From NCBI GenBank assembly GCA_004525275.1, contig SPCO01000056.1, positions 1 to 8,048 of the forward strand: a stretch of DNA of 8,048 bases, read 5' to 3'. This document shows positions 1 through 6,660 of this stretch, in pieces. Positions within the stretch are counted from its first letter, which is position 1. Every line of letters starts with the position of its first letter. A program made the position numbers and the translations under genes. Source of the stretch: Thermomicrobiales bacterium (GTDB taxonomy: Bacteria; Chloroflexota; Limnocylindria; Limnocylindrales; CSP1-4). Below the pieces are notes generated by a model. That model made no database searches and was not told the DNA's origin. It worked only from the letters and a program-made list of their open reading frames with translations.

Positions 1-1668
1 CATTACCTGAATATCGGTTTCGGCCTCGTCGTCGCCATCGGCGTCGCCGTTCTGCTGATCGCTGCGGGACTCAACTACTACGACCAGCACCTGGCCTCGG
101 TCGGCAGCGTGAATGGTCGATCCATCTCAAAGGATGCATTGCGAGACCGCGCCCAGGTCGACATCTGGCGCCTGGACGAGGCCAAGCGGCGCATCTCGAC
201 CGCCGTCGTGGCCGGCCGCCTGAGTCAGGCGCAGGCCGACCAGCAGCTGCAGACGATCGAACAGGCGCGCACCCAGATCGTCGGGATCTCGCTCGAGCGA
301 CTGATCGACGCCAACCTGCAGGCCCAGCTGGCAGCCGAGGAGGGCATCACGGTCTCGGACGATGAGATCGACGCCAGGATCATCGAGGACGCGACGACTC
401 CCGAGCAGCGCCATGTTTGGGCGATCGAGGTCAAGCCGGTCACCGAACTCGGTGCGATCGAGCCGACCGCGGCCAAGAAAGCCGAGGCCAAAGTCAAGGC
501 GGAAGCGGCGCTCGCCGATCTCAACGCGGGCAAGGCCTGGGAAGACGTCGCCATGACCGTCTCGACCGATACCGCGACGGCGCCACAGGGCGGCGAGCTC
601 GGCTGGTTGCAGGCCGATGATTCGCGAGCCGATGAGGCATTTCTGAAGGCGGTCTTTGCGACCCCGGCAAATGAGCCGACCGCGATCGTCCTGGGCGAGG
701 ATGGCGTCTTCCGGATCGGCCGCGCCACCGAGATCACGCCCGAAAAGGTCGACACGGAATACCAGGCCAAGATCGTGAACGACGGCGTCAGCCTGGACCT
801 GTATCGCACGGTCCTGGCGGCGGACGTCCTCCATTCGAAGCTCCAGGACAAGCTCGTTGCTGATATGACCGGCCCGGGTCCACAACGGCGCGTCTCGGAG
901 ATCTACACCTCGCAGGCGGCTCCCAACCTCGAGCCGGACGCAGTGAAATCCCGCCACATCCTGTTCTCGCCCAATGGCGATCCATCGAGTGCCTCGACCC
1001 TGCCGGACGGGGACCCGGGCTGGGAGATCGCCCGGGCCAGGGCGCTGGCCACGTATGGCCGGCTCGCCCAGGATCCCGCCCTGTTCGATGCGATCGCGCG
1101 CGCTGAGAGTGACGAGGCGCAGGCGAATGGCCCGACCGGTACCGGTGGCAAGCTCCCGTACTTCGACAGCAAGAGCGGCGTGGACGAGGCATTCCTGGCG
1201 GCCATCTTGGCCCCAGGGCTCGAGGAGGGGCAGATCCTCGAGCCGGTCAAGTCCGCGTTCGGGTGGCACGTCATCCAAGTGATGAACCGGCCGACCGACG
1301 AAGAGCGCTTTGCGCTGCTCAAGGCGGAGGCGGATGGGGGCGCGGAGTTCGCGATCCTCGCGCGCGACGATTCCACTGGCCCCACGGCGGGGACCGGCGG
1401 CGATCTTGGCTGGGTCGCCAGGGGCCAGCTCGACGATCAACTGACCGATGCCATCTTTGCGACGTCGATCGGGCAGACCTCTGACGTGATCACGGTCATC
1501 GACGACGGTACGTACCTGTTCAAGGTCTTCGCCGAGGAAGTCCGCACACCCGCCGGACGCCAGCTCGAAGAGCTGACCTCGACCGCCTTTTCGACCTGGT
1601 ACGAGGCCAAGAAGGCCGATGCCGAGATCACCCGCGAAGGAACGGACCAGGCCACCACGATCAGTTAG
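1..1668 (+). CDS. Membrane-anchored parvulin-type peptidyl-prolyl isomerase (SurA/PrsA-like), 5' partial
   Basis: The frame is open from base 1, so the gene starts left of the window; 555 codons are visible before TAG at 1666-1668. Visible residues 2-24 are a hydrophobic membrane segment followed by NYYDQ. The SurA_N-like start (ASVGSVNGRSISKDAL) comes next, so the bulk of the protein should lie outside the membrane and help exported proteins fold by proline cis-trans isomerisation. Three parvulin-like units follow. Unit 1 (residues about 137-246) has RHVWAIEV and GGELGWL but lacks the closing G-x-H motif. Unit 2 (about 317-430) is complete, with SRHILF, GTGGKLPYF and FGWHVIQV. Unit 3 (about 431-516) has GTGGDLGWV but no opening RHIL strand. 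Only unit 2 therefore looks catalytically intact; the others may bind substrate. A GTG at 109 could be taken as the start, but it falls after the membrane segment and inside SurA_N, so it is not the real one. In many Chloroflexota a foldase of this kind sits beside mazG, and the two are probably cotranscribed here. Confidence 0.9.
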   Translation, partial: HYLNIGFGLVVAIGVAVLLIAAGLNYYDQHLASVGSVNGRSISKDALRDRAQVDIWRLDEAKRRISTAVVAGRLSQAQADQQLQTIEQARTQIVGISLERLIDANLQAQLAAEEGITVSDDEIDARIIEDATTPEQRHVWAIEVKPVTELGAIEPTAAKKAEAKVKAEAALADLNAGKAWEDVAMTVSTDTATAPQGGELGWLQADDSRADEAFLKAVFATPANEPTAIVLGEDGVFRIGRATEITPEKVDTEYQAKIVNDGVSLDLYRTVLAADVLHSKLQDKLVADMTGPGPQRRVSEIYTSQAAPNLEPDAVKSRHILFSPNGDPSSASTLPDGDPGWEIARARALATYGRLAQDPALFDAIARAESDEAQANGPTGTGGKLPYFDSKSGVDEAFLAAILAPGLEEGQILEPVKSAFGWHVIQVMNRPTDEERFALLKAEADGGAEFAILARDDSTGPTAGTGGDLGWVARGQLDDQLTDAIFATSIGQTSDVITVIDDGTYLFKVFAEEVRTPAGRQLEELTSTAFSTWYEAKKADAEITREGTDQATTIS

Positions 1669-1670
1669 TC

Positions 1671-1676
1671 AGGAGG
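1671..1676 (+). promoter_or_regulatory. Ribosome binding site that sets the mazG start
   Basis: A perfect AGGAGG lies between the foldase stop codon and a GTG at 1682, with 5 bases between them. It favours GTG 1682 over the upstream in-frame ATG at 1619, which lies inside the foldase gene and would add 21 residues unlike the family. Confidence 0.8.
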
Positions 1677-1681
1677 GACGG

Positions 1682-2812
1682 GTGCTCGACGCGCTCGTCG
1701 CGGAGGCGCGACTTCGCTGGGGCTTCGATCCGGCGAACGGCCTCCAGGTCATCGCCGGCGAGCTGCTGGTCGCGACCCCACTCGAACCCACCCGCCCGCT
1801 TCTGATCGTGCCGCTCGCGACCCTGGGCATCGACCAACGGGTCGTGACGTCCGAGCCGTTGCCGGGCCGAGCCGGACCTGGCGGTGGCGACCCGCTGGCG
1901 GTCCTCGGGCGGCTGTACGGGGCCGATCACCCCGTCGGCCGGATCGGTGCGCCAGATGGCGCGACCGTCGGCTCGTTGACCGGCGAGTCGTTTGATAGGC
2001 CGCTCTTTCTCCGGCCGGTCGCGCCCGAGTTTGCCCTGGCCGGCCCTTGGGCGTTGCCCTGGATCTCGGCCCGGCTGCGCGCGCCCGACGGTTGCCCGTG
2101 GGATCGAGAGCAGACCCATCTCTCGCTCCGGAAGCACCTGCTTGAGGAGGCGTACGAGGTGTACGACGTCCTCGAGGGCGAGGCCACACCGGAGTTGGCC
2201 GCGGAGCTCGGCGACCTCTGGCTCCAGATCGTCCTGCACGCCCAATTAGCTGCTGAAGCCGGGATCTTTGATCTGACCGATGTCCAGGCGGCGATCGCGT
2301 CCAAGATCGTGCGCCGTCATCCGCACGTCTTTGGCGACGCAGTCGCGAATACCGCCTCGGACGTGAACCGCCAGTGGGAGCGGATCAAGGCCGATGAGCG
2401 TGCTGCGACGGACGATTCGAAGGGCGCACTCGACGGGATCAGCCGGTCGATGCCGGCCCTGGCGGCCAGCCAGGAGATGCAGGACCGGGCCGCGAACCTC
2501 GGCTACGACTGGCCGTCGATCGAGGGCGTTCTGGACAAGGTCGCCGAGGAGACCGAGGAGTTCCGCCAGGCCGACACCGATGTCGATCGGGCCGAGGAAT
2601 TCGGCGACCTGGTGTTCGTGCTGGTCAACCTCGCTCGGCGCTCCGGGATCGACGCGGAATCGGCGGTCCGGGCGGCCAATGCCAAGTTCGGTCGTCGCTT
2701 CGCGAATGTCGAGCGTGCGGCCGCTGCCAGGGGGGTCGCCCTGCGCGACCTCGACTTCGATGCGCTCGATGCATTATGGGATGCCGCCAAGGCAGAGGAG
2801 AGGATGACATGA
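1682..2812 (+). CDS. mazG: Nucleoside triphosphate pyrophosphohydrolase MazG with YabN-like N-terminal remnant
   Basis: 376 residues from GTG. MazG hydrolyses (d)NTPs to NMP and pyrophosphate in the cytoplasm and clears abnormal nucleotides. Two all-alpha MazG domains are clear. Domain 1 begins near residue 130 with APDGCPWD, then LLEEAYEV (metal ligands around E155, E156 and E159) and ELGD (E175, D178), followed by RRHPHVFGD. Domain 2 has EETEEF (289-294), EEFGD (305-309) and KFGRRF (335-340). E. coli MazG is about 263 residues, so roughly 115 N-terminal residues are extra. These include GLQVI (20-24), PLLI, LYGADHPV (78-85) and DRPLFLRPV (105-113). They resemble the C-terminal half of the tetrapyrrole-methylase domain of Firmicutes YabN and Chloroflexota MazG (GLQ, then HPVT, then LYVPP). 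The SAM-binding first half is absent. The gene follows the foldase by 13 bases and overlaps rph by 4. The MazG call is firm; the remnant is inferred by eye. Confidence 0.95.
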   Translation: MLDALVAEARLRWGFDPANGLQVIAGELLVATPLEPTRPLLIVPLATLGIDQRVVTSEPLPGRAGPGGGDPLAVLGRLYGADHPVGRIGAPDGATVGSLTGESFDRPLFLRPVAPEFALAGPWALPWISARLRAPDGCPWDREQTHLSLRKHLLEEAYEVYDVLEGEATPELAAELGDLWLQIVLHAQLAAEAGIFDLTDVQAAIASKIVRRHPHVFGDAVANTASDVNRQWERIKADERAATDDSKGALDGISRSMPALAASQEMQDRAANLGYDWPSIEGVLDKVAEETEEFRQADTDVDRAEEFGDLVFVLVNLARRSGIDAESAVRAANAKFGRRFANVERAAAARGVALRDLDFDALDALWDAAKAEERMT

Positions 2813-3546
2813 CCATCGGTAATCGCCCGCCGACCGTTCGCGCCGACGGGCGGGGACCGAACGATTTGAGACCCGTCAGCTTTGTCCTCGGCGTCCAGAA
2901 ATGGGCGGAAGGATCGTGTCGGATCAAGGTCGGCGACACGGAGGTCCTGTGCGCGGCCACGATCGTCGATCGCGTTCCGCCCCACCTGCGCGGCAAGGGA
3001 ACCGGCTGGGTCACGGCCGAATACTCGATGTTGCCGCGGGCCACGGCGGAGCGGACCGATCGCGAGTCGGTCCGGGGCAAGATCGGGGGTCGGACACATG
3101 AGATCCAGCGGCTGATCGGGCGGTCGCTTCGGGATGCCGTCGACCTGACCCGGCTCGGCGAACGGACGATCACGGTCGATTGCGATGTTCTGCAGGCCGA
3201 TGGCGGGACCCGGACCGCGTCGATCACGGGCTGCTATGTCGCGCTGGCAGCGGCGCTCATCACCCACGGTATGGATCGACACCTCGTGGGTAAGGTGGCC
3301 GCCGTGTCGGTCGGGCTGGTGGATGGCCAGGCGTTGCTCGATCTCGACTACTCGGAGGACTCGCGCGCCGATGTCGACTTCAACGTGGTCGGCACGGACG
3401 CCGGTGCCTACGTGGAGCTCCAGGGCACGGCCGAAGGCAAGCCGTTCGATCGCGCCGCCAGCGATCGTCTGCTCGATCTGGCCGACGCGGGTCTGGCTCG
3501 GTTGTTCGAGGTGCAAACGGCGATCCTGGCGACCGTCCGGCGCTGA
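2809..3546 (+). CDS. rph: Ribonuclease PH (tRNA nucleotidyltransferase)
   Basis: 245 residues, a normal length for the family. RNase PH is a phosphate-dependent 3'-to-5' exoribonuclease that trims the 3' tails of tRNA precursors and other structured RNAs, as a hexamer in the cytoplasm. The family signature is seen almost from end to end: RADGRGPNDLRPV near the N-terminus, AEGSCRIKVGDTEVLCAATI, GWVTAEYSMLPRAT (66-79), GGRTHEIQRLIGRSLR (93-108), DCDVLQADGGTRTASITG (124-141, including the phosphate-binding Thr-Arg), LDLDYSEDSRADVDFNVV (177-194, with the acidic metal-binding positions) and QGTAEGKPF (205-213). ATG at 2809 was chosen because it overlaps the mazG stop (ATGA) and follows GAGGAGAGG at 2795-2803. 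An ATG at 2776 in the same frame lies deeper inside mazG and adds residues that do not fit the family. The mazG overlap suggests translational coupling. No key residue appears to be missing. Confidence 0.98.
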   Translation: MTIGNRPPTVRADGRGPNDLRPVSFVLGVQKWAEGSCRIKVGDTEVLCAATIVDRVPPHLRGKGTGWVTAEYSMLPRATAERTDRESVRGKIGGRTHEIQRLIGRSLRDAVDLTRLGERTITVDCDVLQADGGTRTASITGCYVALAAALITHGMDRHLVGKVAAVSVGLVDGQALLDLDYSEDSRADVDFNVVGTDAGAYVELQGTAEGKPFDRAASDRLLDLADAGLARLFEVQTAILATVRR

Positions 3547-4175
3547 TGACCCGCCGCCTTCTCGTCGCCACACGCTCGGTCCACAAGCTGCGCGAGTTGC
3601 GCGCGTTGCTGGCCCTTGACCACACGGAGCTCGTTTCACTCGACGATCTGGGGGTCGAAGGGGACCCGATCGAGGATGGCCTGACGTTCGAGACGAACGC
3701 GGCGATCAAGGCCCGCTTCGGAGTTCGGGCGACGGGCCTGCCGACGATCGCCGACGATTCCGGCATCGAGGTCGAGGCGCTCGGCGGAGCGCCCGGGGTG
3801 CGGACACGTCGCTACGCCGGTGAACAGGCGACCGACGAGGACAACAACCAGCTGTTGCTTACGAGCTTGCAGGGTCTGTCGCCCGATCGACGCGGGGCTC
3901 GCTACGTATGCGCGCTCGTTCTGGCCCGCCCCGAGGTCGCAGGTCCGCGGGGCGGGATGCCGCTCATCTCGGTGCGAGGGACGTGTCGCGGCCGGATCGC
4001 CTCCGCGCCGCGCGGCAGCAATGGCTTCGGCTATGACCCGATCTTCGAGCCTGCTTCGGAGCCACCCGGCGGTCGCACGCTCGGGCTCTGGACCCCGGCT
4101 GAGAAGAACGCCATCTCACATCGTGCCCGTGCCGCGCGACGAATCATCCCGCGGCTCACCGCGCTCGGGTTCTGA
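3546..4175 (+). CDS. rdgB: RdgB/HAM1 family dITP/XTP pyrophosphatase
   Basis: 209 residues. The family hydrolyses ITP, dITP and XTP to monophosphates and keeps deaminated purines out of DNA and RNA. Visible motifs are TFETNAAIKA (47-56), IADDSGIEVEALGGAPGVRT (68-87) with RRYAG, DNNQLLL (99-105), GSNGFGYDPIF (157-167) and EKNAISHRARA (186-196). Two near-invariant positions differ. The opening T-x-N-x-x-K reads TRSVHK (residues 9-14, Asn to Ser). The T-x-A-E-L stretch before EKN reads TLGLW (178-182), losing its Glu. The core nucleotide and metal motifs are intact, so an active enzyme is still likely. The start ATG shares one base with the rph stop (TGATG) and has no clear ribosome binding site, which suggests termination-reinitiation after rph. 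With mazG two genes upstream, the operon carries two nucleotide house-cleaning enzymes of unrelated folds. It converges on the LCP gene with a gap of 6 bases. Confidence 0.95.
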   Translation: MTRRLLVATRSVHKLRELRALLALDHTELVSLDDLGVEGDPIEDGLTFETNAAIKARFGVRATGLPTIADDSGIEVEALGGAPGVRTRRYAGEQATDEDNNQLLLTSLQGLSPDRRGARYVCALVLARPEVAGPRGGMPLISVRGTCRGRIASAPRGSNGFGYDPIFEPASEPPGGRTLGLWTPAEKNAISHRARAARRIIPRLTALGF

Positions 4176-4190
4176 GCCCGCTCACGGGCT
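4175..4190. terminator. Short hairpin at the rdgB/LCP convergent junction
   Basis: AGCCCG (4175-4180) and CGGGCT (4185-4190) form a perfect 6-bp stem with the loop CTCA. It begins on the last base of the rdgB stop codon, and its loop contains the LCP gene's stop codon. There is no T-tract on either strand, so it is not a classical intrinsic terminator. A bidirectional transcript-end structure is possible. Confidence 0.35.
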
Positions 4191-5558
4191 GGTCGTCGGA
4201 CTGGGTTTCAGTCCCGGCTGCGGTTCCGGCGTCGGCCATGGTGTCGGTGGCACGCCTGGCGCCGAGAACAGGCCCGCGGCCATCGCCCGGATCCGCACGA
4301 GTCGGGGCTTCTGTGAGCTCCCATAAGGCCCGATGATCCCGCGAACGAGCGGGGCGCGAATGACGACGCTGGTCACACCCTCACGGCCGACTTCATCGAT
4401 GACTGCCGCCAGGTCGGGCAGCCGGTCGAGCGGGATGTCCGTGTGGATCGCCTTGCCGACGGCATCGAGGAGATCGGGCAGTTGGAAGAGCAGGCTCCCA
4501 CCCTTGGTCGCCTCCGCCTTGAGAGCGACGAGGATCTGCTGCTGGCGCGCCTGTCGGGTGAAGTCGCTTTCGCCCAGCGCCTTGCGCGAGCGGGCATAGG
4601 CGAGGGCATCCTGTCCGTTCAGGTGATGCGGGCCTTCAGTGATCGAAAAACCCCTTGAGCCACGGCCGCGCTTCGGGTAGGTCGGGTCGTCGAACGACCT
4701 GGGGGCGACGATGTCGACGCCTCCCACGGCATCGACCATCTTGACGAAGCCCTTGAAGTCGACCTGTGCGTAGTACTGGATCGGGATCCCCAGGAGCTCC
4801 CCGAGGGCAACCTGGAGCGTCCGGATCCCGCCCGCGGGGAACGTCTCCGGGTGCGCCTCGGCGTAGGCATACAACCCGTTCAGTTTCGGACCAAAGGTGT
4901 CGCCGCCCCCGAGCGGCGTGTCGATGAGGTCGCGTGGCACGGAGATGAGCGAGACCGTGTGGCCGACCGGGTCGATCGAGGCGACCATCATCGTGTCGGT
5001 CAGATCCGCGGTGTAGTCGCCGCGCGAATCGATCCCAAGGAGCAGGATGTTGACCCGCTCGCCAGCTCCAGGCCCGGGCCGGTCGGTCCGCGGATCGTCC
5101 AGCGCGCCCAGGACCGTGCCCGAGAAGATGATCTTGAACGTATCGCCGACCAACGAACCATATCGGTAGACCGCGAAGTGGGGGACCGCCACGACGATGG
5201 CGATGATGATCACCCCCACGATCCCCAACCAGCCCGCTGGGCCCGTCCTTCGAGTATCCAGGAAGGCCTGGCCGACTGCGATGAGCCTCCAGATCAAGAC
5301 CAGCAGGTTGAGCGTCAGAAGCGTACCGAGGACCTGCGGGGTGACCATCCAGGCGCCCAGCCGGGCGGGCGATTGCATCTGCACCAGCAGGACCCCGATC
5401 GCGATCAGGACGAGCGACGGGATGATGAAGAGGGCTGCCAGGGCGGGTCGTCGGTTGAATGCCTGCCCGAGTCCCGGAAGCACCGCCGACAGGCCCGCCG
5501 CGGTGAGGCGGCGAATGTCCGTCGGCCTGGTGTCGGGCCGGATCCGGGTGGCTTGCAC
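4182..5558 (-). CDS. LytR-CpsA-Psr (LCP) family protein, three-TM N-terminus, probable cell-wall glycopolymer ligase
   Basis: 458 residues from GTG. LCP proteins move undecaprenyl-linked glycopolymers onto the cell wall or other acceptors outside the membrane. The catalytic domain spans about 168-350: NILLLGIDSRGDYTADLTDT (with D188), then MMVASIDP, LISVPRDL (204-211), KLNGLYAYA (225-233), DFKGFVKMVDAVGGVDIV (267-284), HHLNGQDALAYARSRK (311-326) and SDFTRQARQQQIL (331-343). These keep the Asp and Arg positions that bind the polyprenyl pyrophosphate. Most family members have one membrane helix. Here hydrophobic stretches at about 38-60, 73-97 and 110-130 suggest three, and LPGLGQAFNRRP (27-38) before the first looks like the turn motif of small TM2-type membrane proteins. 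The C-terminus (434-458) is Pro/Thr-rich and probably unstructured. AAGGAG lies at 5572-5577, 13 bases from the start codon, a rather long spacing. The gene diverges from the exported-protein gene at 5767 and may share control with it. Confidence 0.92.
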   Translation of the reverse strand: MQATRIRPDTRPTDIRRLTAAGLSAVLPGLGQAFNRRPALAALFIIPSLVLIAIGVLLVQMQSPARLGAWMVTPQVLGTLLTLNLLVLIWRLIAVGQAFLDTRRTGPAGWLGIVGVIIIAIVVAVPHFAVYRYGSLVGDTFKIIFSGTVLGALDDPRTDRPGPGAGERVNILLLGIDSRGDYTADLTDTMMVASIDPVGHTVSLISVPRDLIDTPLGGGDTFGPKLNGLYAYAEAHPETFPAGGIRTLQVALGELLGIPIQYYAQVDFKGFVKMVDAVGGVDIVAPRSFDDPTYPKRGRGSRGFSITEGPHHLNGQDALAYARSRKALGESDFTRQARQQQILVALKAEATKGGSLLFQLPDLLDAVGKAIHTDIPLDRLPDLAAVIDEVGREGVTSVVIRAPLVRGIIGPYGSSQKPRLVRIRAMAAGLFSAPGVPPTPWPTPEPQPGLKPSPTTSP

Positions 5559-5604
5559 GCTGGCTTCGACTCTCCTTGTGGTTCCCGTGGGCCCTGCGGC
5601 CGCG

Positions 5605-5618
5605 CCGAGTCTACTCGG
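5605..5618. repeat. Short palindrome in the divergent intergenic region
   Basis: CCGAGT and ACTCGG flank the two bases CT, giving a perfect 6+6 inverted repeat 47 bases upstream of the LCP start codon. It could be an operator or a leader hairpin of the LCP transcript. On the minus strand it contains TAGACT, a weak -10-like hexamer, but no -35 partner was seen. Confidence 0.3.
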
Positions 5619-5635
5619 AGATGGCCGGGCGTGGA

Positions 5636-5677
5636 GACGCCGGGCGATCGATCAGCCTGCCATGATCGCCCGGCGTC
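5636..5677. repeat. Perfect 14-bp inverted repeat between divergent genes
   Basis: GACGCCGGGCGATC (5636-5649) and GATCGCCCGGCGTC (5664-5677) are exact reverse complements around a 14-base spacer. The repeat lies upstream of both flanking genes, 77 bases from the LCP start codon and 89 bases from the exported-protein start codon, so it is not placed at a gene end. No T-tract follows on either strand. It could be an operator for a dimeric regulator, a leader hairpin, or a structure insulating the two divergent promoters. The rest of the 208-base gap (5559-5766) holds no credible gene. Confidence 0.75.
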
Positions 5678-5714
5678 AGGTGTTCTGACGAGCCGGGCAG
5701 GCCGGGCGTGACGC

Positions 5715-5742
5715 GTGACGGCCTTGGCCCGTCGGGTAGGAT
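5715..5742 (+). promoter_or_regulatory. Candidate sigma-70-type promoter for the exported-protein gene
   Basis: GTGACG (5715-5720, 4 of 6 matches to TTGACA) is followed after 16 bases by TAGGAT (5737-5742, 4 of 6 matches to TATAAT). Transcription would start near 5749, leaving a leader of about 18 bases that includes GAGGG at 5757-5761, 5 bases before the GTG start. GTGACG also occurs at 5708-5713. The match is by eye and the GC-rich background makes chance matches possible. Confidence 0.4.
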
Positions 5743-5766
5743 GCGCAGAAGCACTCGAGGGAACTC

Positions 5767-6633
5767 GTGACCGATCGCAATCTGCGCACCGCTATCACCG
5801 TCATGCTCGTCTTGATCGTGATCGTCCTCGGATTGACCGCGGTCGTCATGCTCAGCCGCGACGGCAGCTCGGCGACTCCGACCGCACGACCTTCCTCGAC
5901 GGCCGCCGTCGACGGATCAGCGGCTCCGTCGGACGGTCCGGATGCCAGCGTTGTACCGACCGACACCCCGAGCGATTCACCGAGCGCCTCGCCGACGCCA
6001 CAGCTGACGCCATTGGCGAAGGTCACGGTCCTCGACCTCGCCCTTGATGCTGCGGCTGATCCGGCTGGTGTAGATCGAGTCGTGACCTTCCGGACCAACG
6101 GGCCGGGCACCATCAAGGCCACGCTCAAAGGGAAGACCCCGGGGACGACCGAAATGTGCCTCAGCCGAGGCAGTAACGACATCGGCTGCCAGACCCAGGC
6201 GTCGGGCACGTTCTCCGGGACGACATCACGGACGAAGGCGACCTGGCACGTGTCGCTCCGCGGCGTCGGGGTCGACGCGCCGATCGTCAGCGTGACATTC
6301 GAGTTCCGTGCTTTCGCGCCCTCGATCAAGATCGCCCATGCGCGGTTCGATGGGACCGACGATCCAGAGACGAACGGGATCCAGGTCCGCTTCACCGTCC
6401 GCTCGGCAGGGGATGCGCATCTCGTCGGCGCCTGGGACGGCTCGTTCGGCTACGAGGTCGAGTTGGTCGACAAGACCTCAGGGACGGGCGACCTGACGCT
6501 GGCCGATCAAGGGCCGTCGTCCGGCGTCGACGAGAAGCTGACGGTCGAGCCAGGCGTCTGGCGCCTCGCGCTCACGAATACCGAGCCCGGGTCCGGGCCG
6601 ACGAACCTGACCGTCACGATCAGCTGGCCCTGA
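5767..6633 (+). CDS. Membrane-anchored exported protein with Ser/Thr/Pro linker and two beta-rich domains, function unknown
   Basis: 288 residues from GTG, preceded by GAGGG with good spacing. I do not recognise a named family. Residues 1-7 are short and basic, and 8-29 are a strongly hydrophobic helix. No lipobox cysteine follows, so a signal anchor with the C-terminus outside is likely. Residues 31-83 are a low-complexity Ser/Thr/Pro/Ala/Asp linker of cell-wall-spanning type. Residues 85-185 and 186-288 each read as alternating beta strands and appear to be diverged copies of one fold. VVTFRTNGPG (105-114) matches QVRFTVRSAG (206-215), and ATWHVSLRG with VTFEF matches GVWRLALTN with VTISW. 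The second copy resembles PPC-like beta sandwiches in its PGVWRLALTN strand. The only two cysteines (C131 and C141) lie 10 residues apart in the first domain and could form a disulfide outside the cell. A surface or envelope-binding role is inferred from this layout and from the divergent LCP gene. Confidence 0.8.
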   Translation: MTDRNLRTAITVMLVLIVIVLGLTAVVMLSRDGSSATPTARPSSTAAVDGSAAPSDGPDASVVPTDTPSDSPSASPTPQLTPLAKVTVLDLALDAAADPAGVDRVVTFRTNGPGTIKATLKGKTPGTTEMCLSRGSNDIGCQTQASGTFSGTTSRTKATWHVSLRGVGVDAPIVSVTFEFRAFAPSIKIAHARFDGTDDPETNGIQVRFTVRSAGDAHLVGAWDGSFGYEVELVDKTSGTGDLTLADQGPSSGVDEKLTVEPGVWRLALTNTEPGSGPTNLTVTISWP

Positions 6634-6643
6634 TCGAACGCCG

Positions 6644-6660
6644 TCAGTCGTACCGACTGA
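6644..6660. terminator. Short hairpin at the second convergent junction
   Basis: TCAGTCG (6644-6650) and CGACTGA (6654-6660) form a perfect 7-bp stem with the 3-base loop TAC. Its left arm starts on the stop codon of the EVE-domain gene and lies 10 bases after the stop of the exported-protein gene. There is no T-tract. The placement is like that of the hairpin at 4175-4190. Confidence 0.4.

Noticed and set aside
127..1440. Long open frame on the minus strand opposite the foldase gene
   Set aside because: It is antisense to a gene with clear SurA/parvulin motifs, its Arg/Leu/Asp-rich translation matches no family, and long antisense frames are common in GC-rich DNA.
4851..5711. 286-codon open frame on the plus strand opposite the LCP gene
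   Set aside because: The translation is Arg/Asp/Gln-rich low complexity, and the opposite strand encodes all LCP motifs.
5767..5860. Lipoprotein signal peptide in the exported protein
   Set aside because: No cysteine follows the hydrophobic helix; the only cysteines are at residues 131 and 141.
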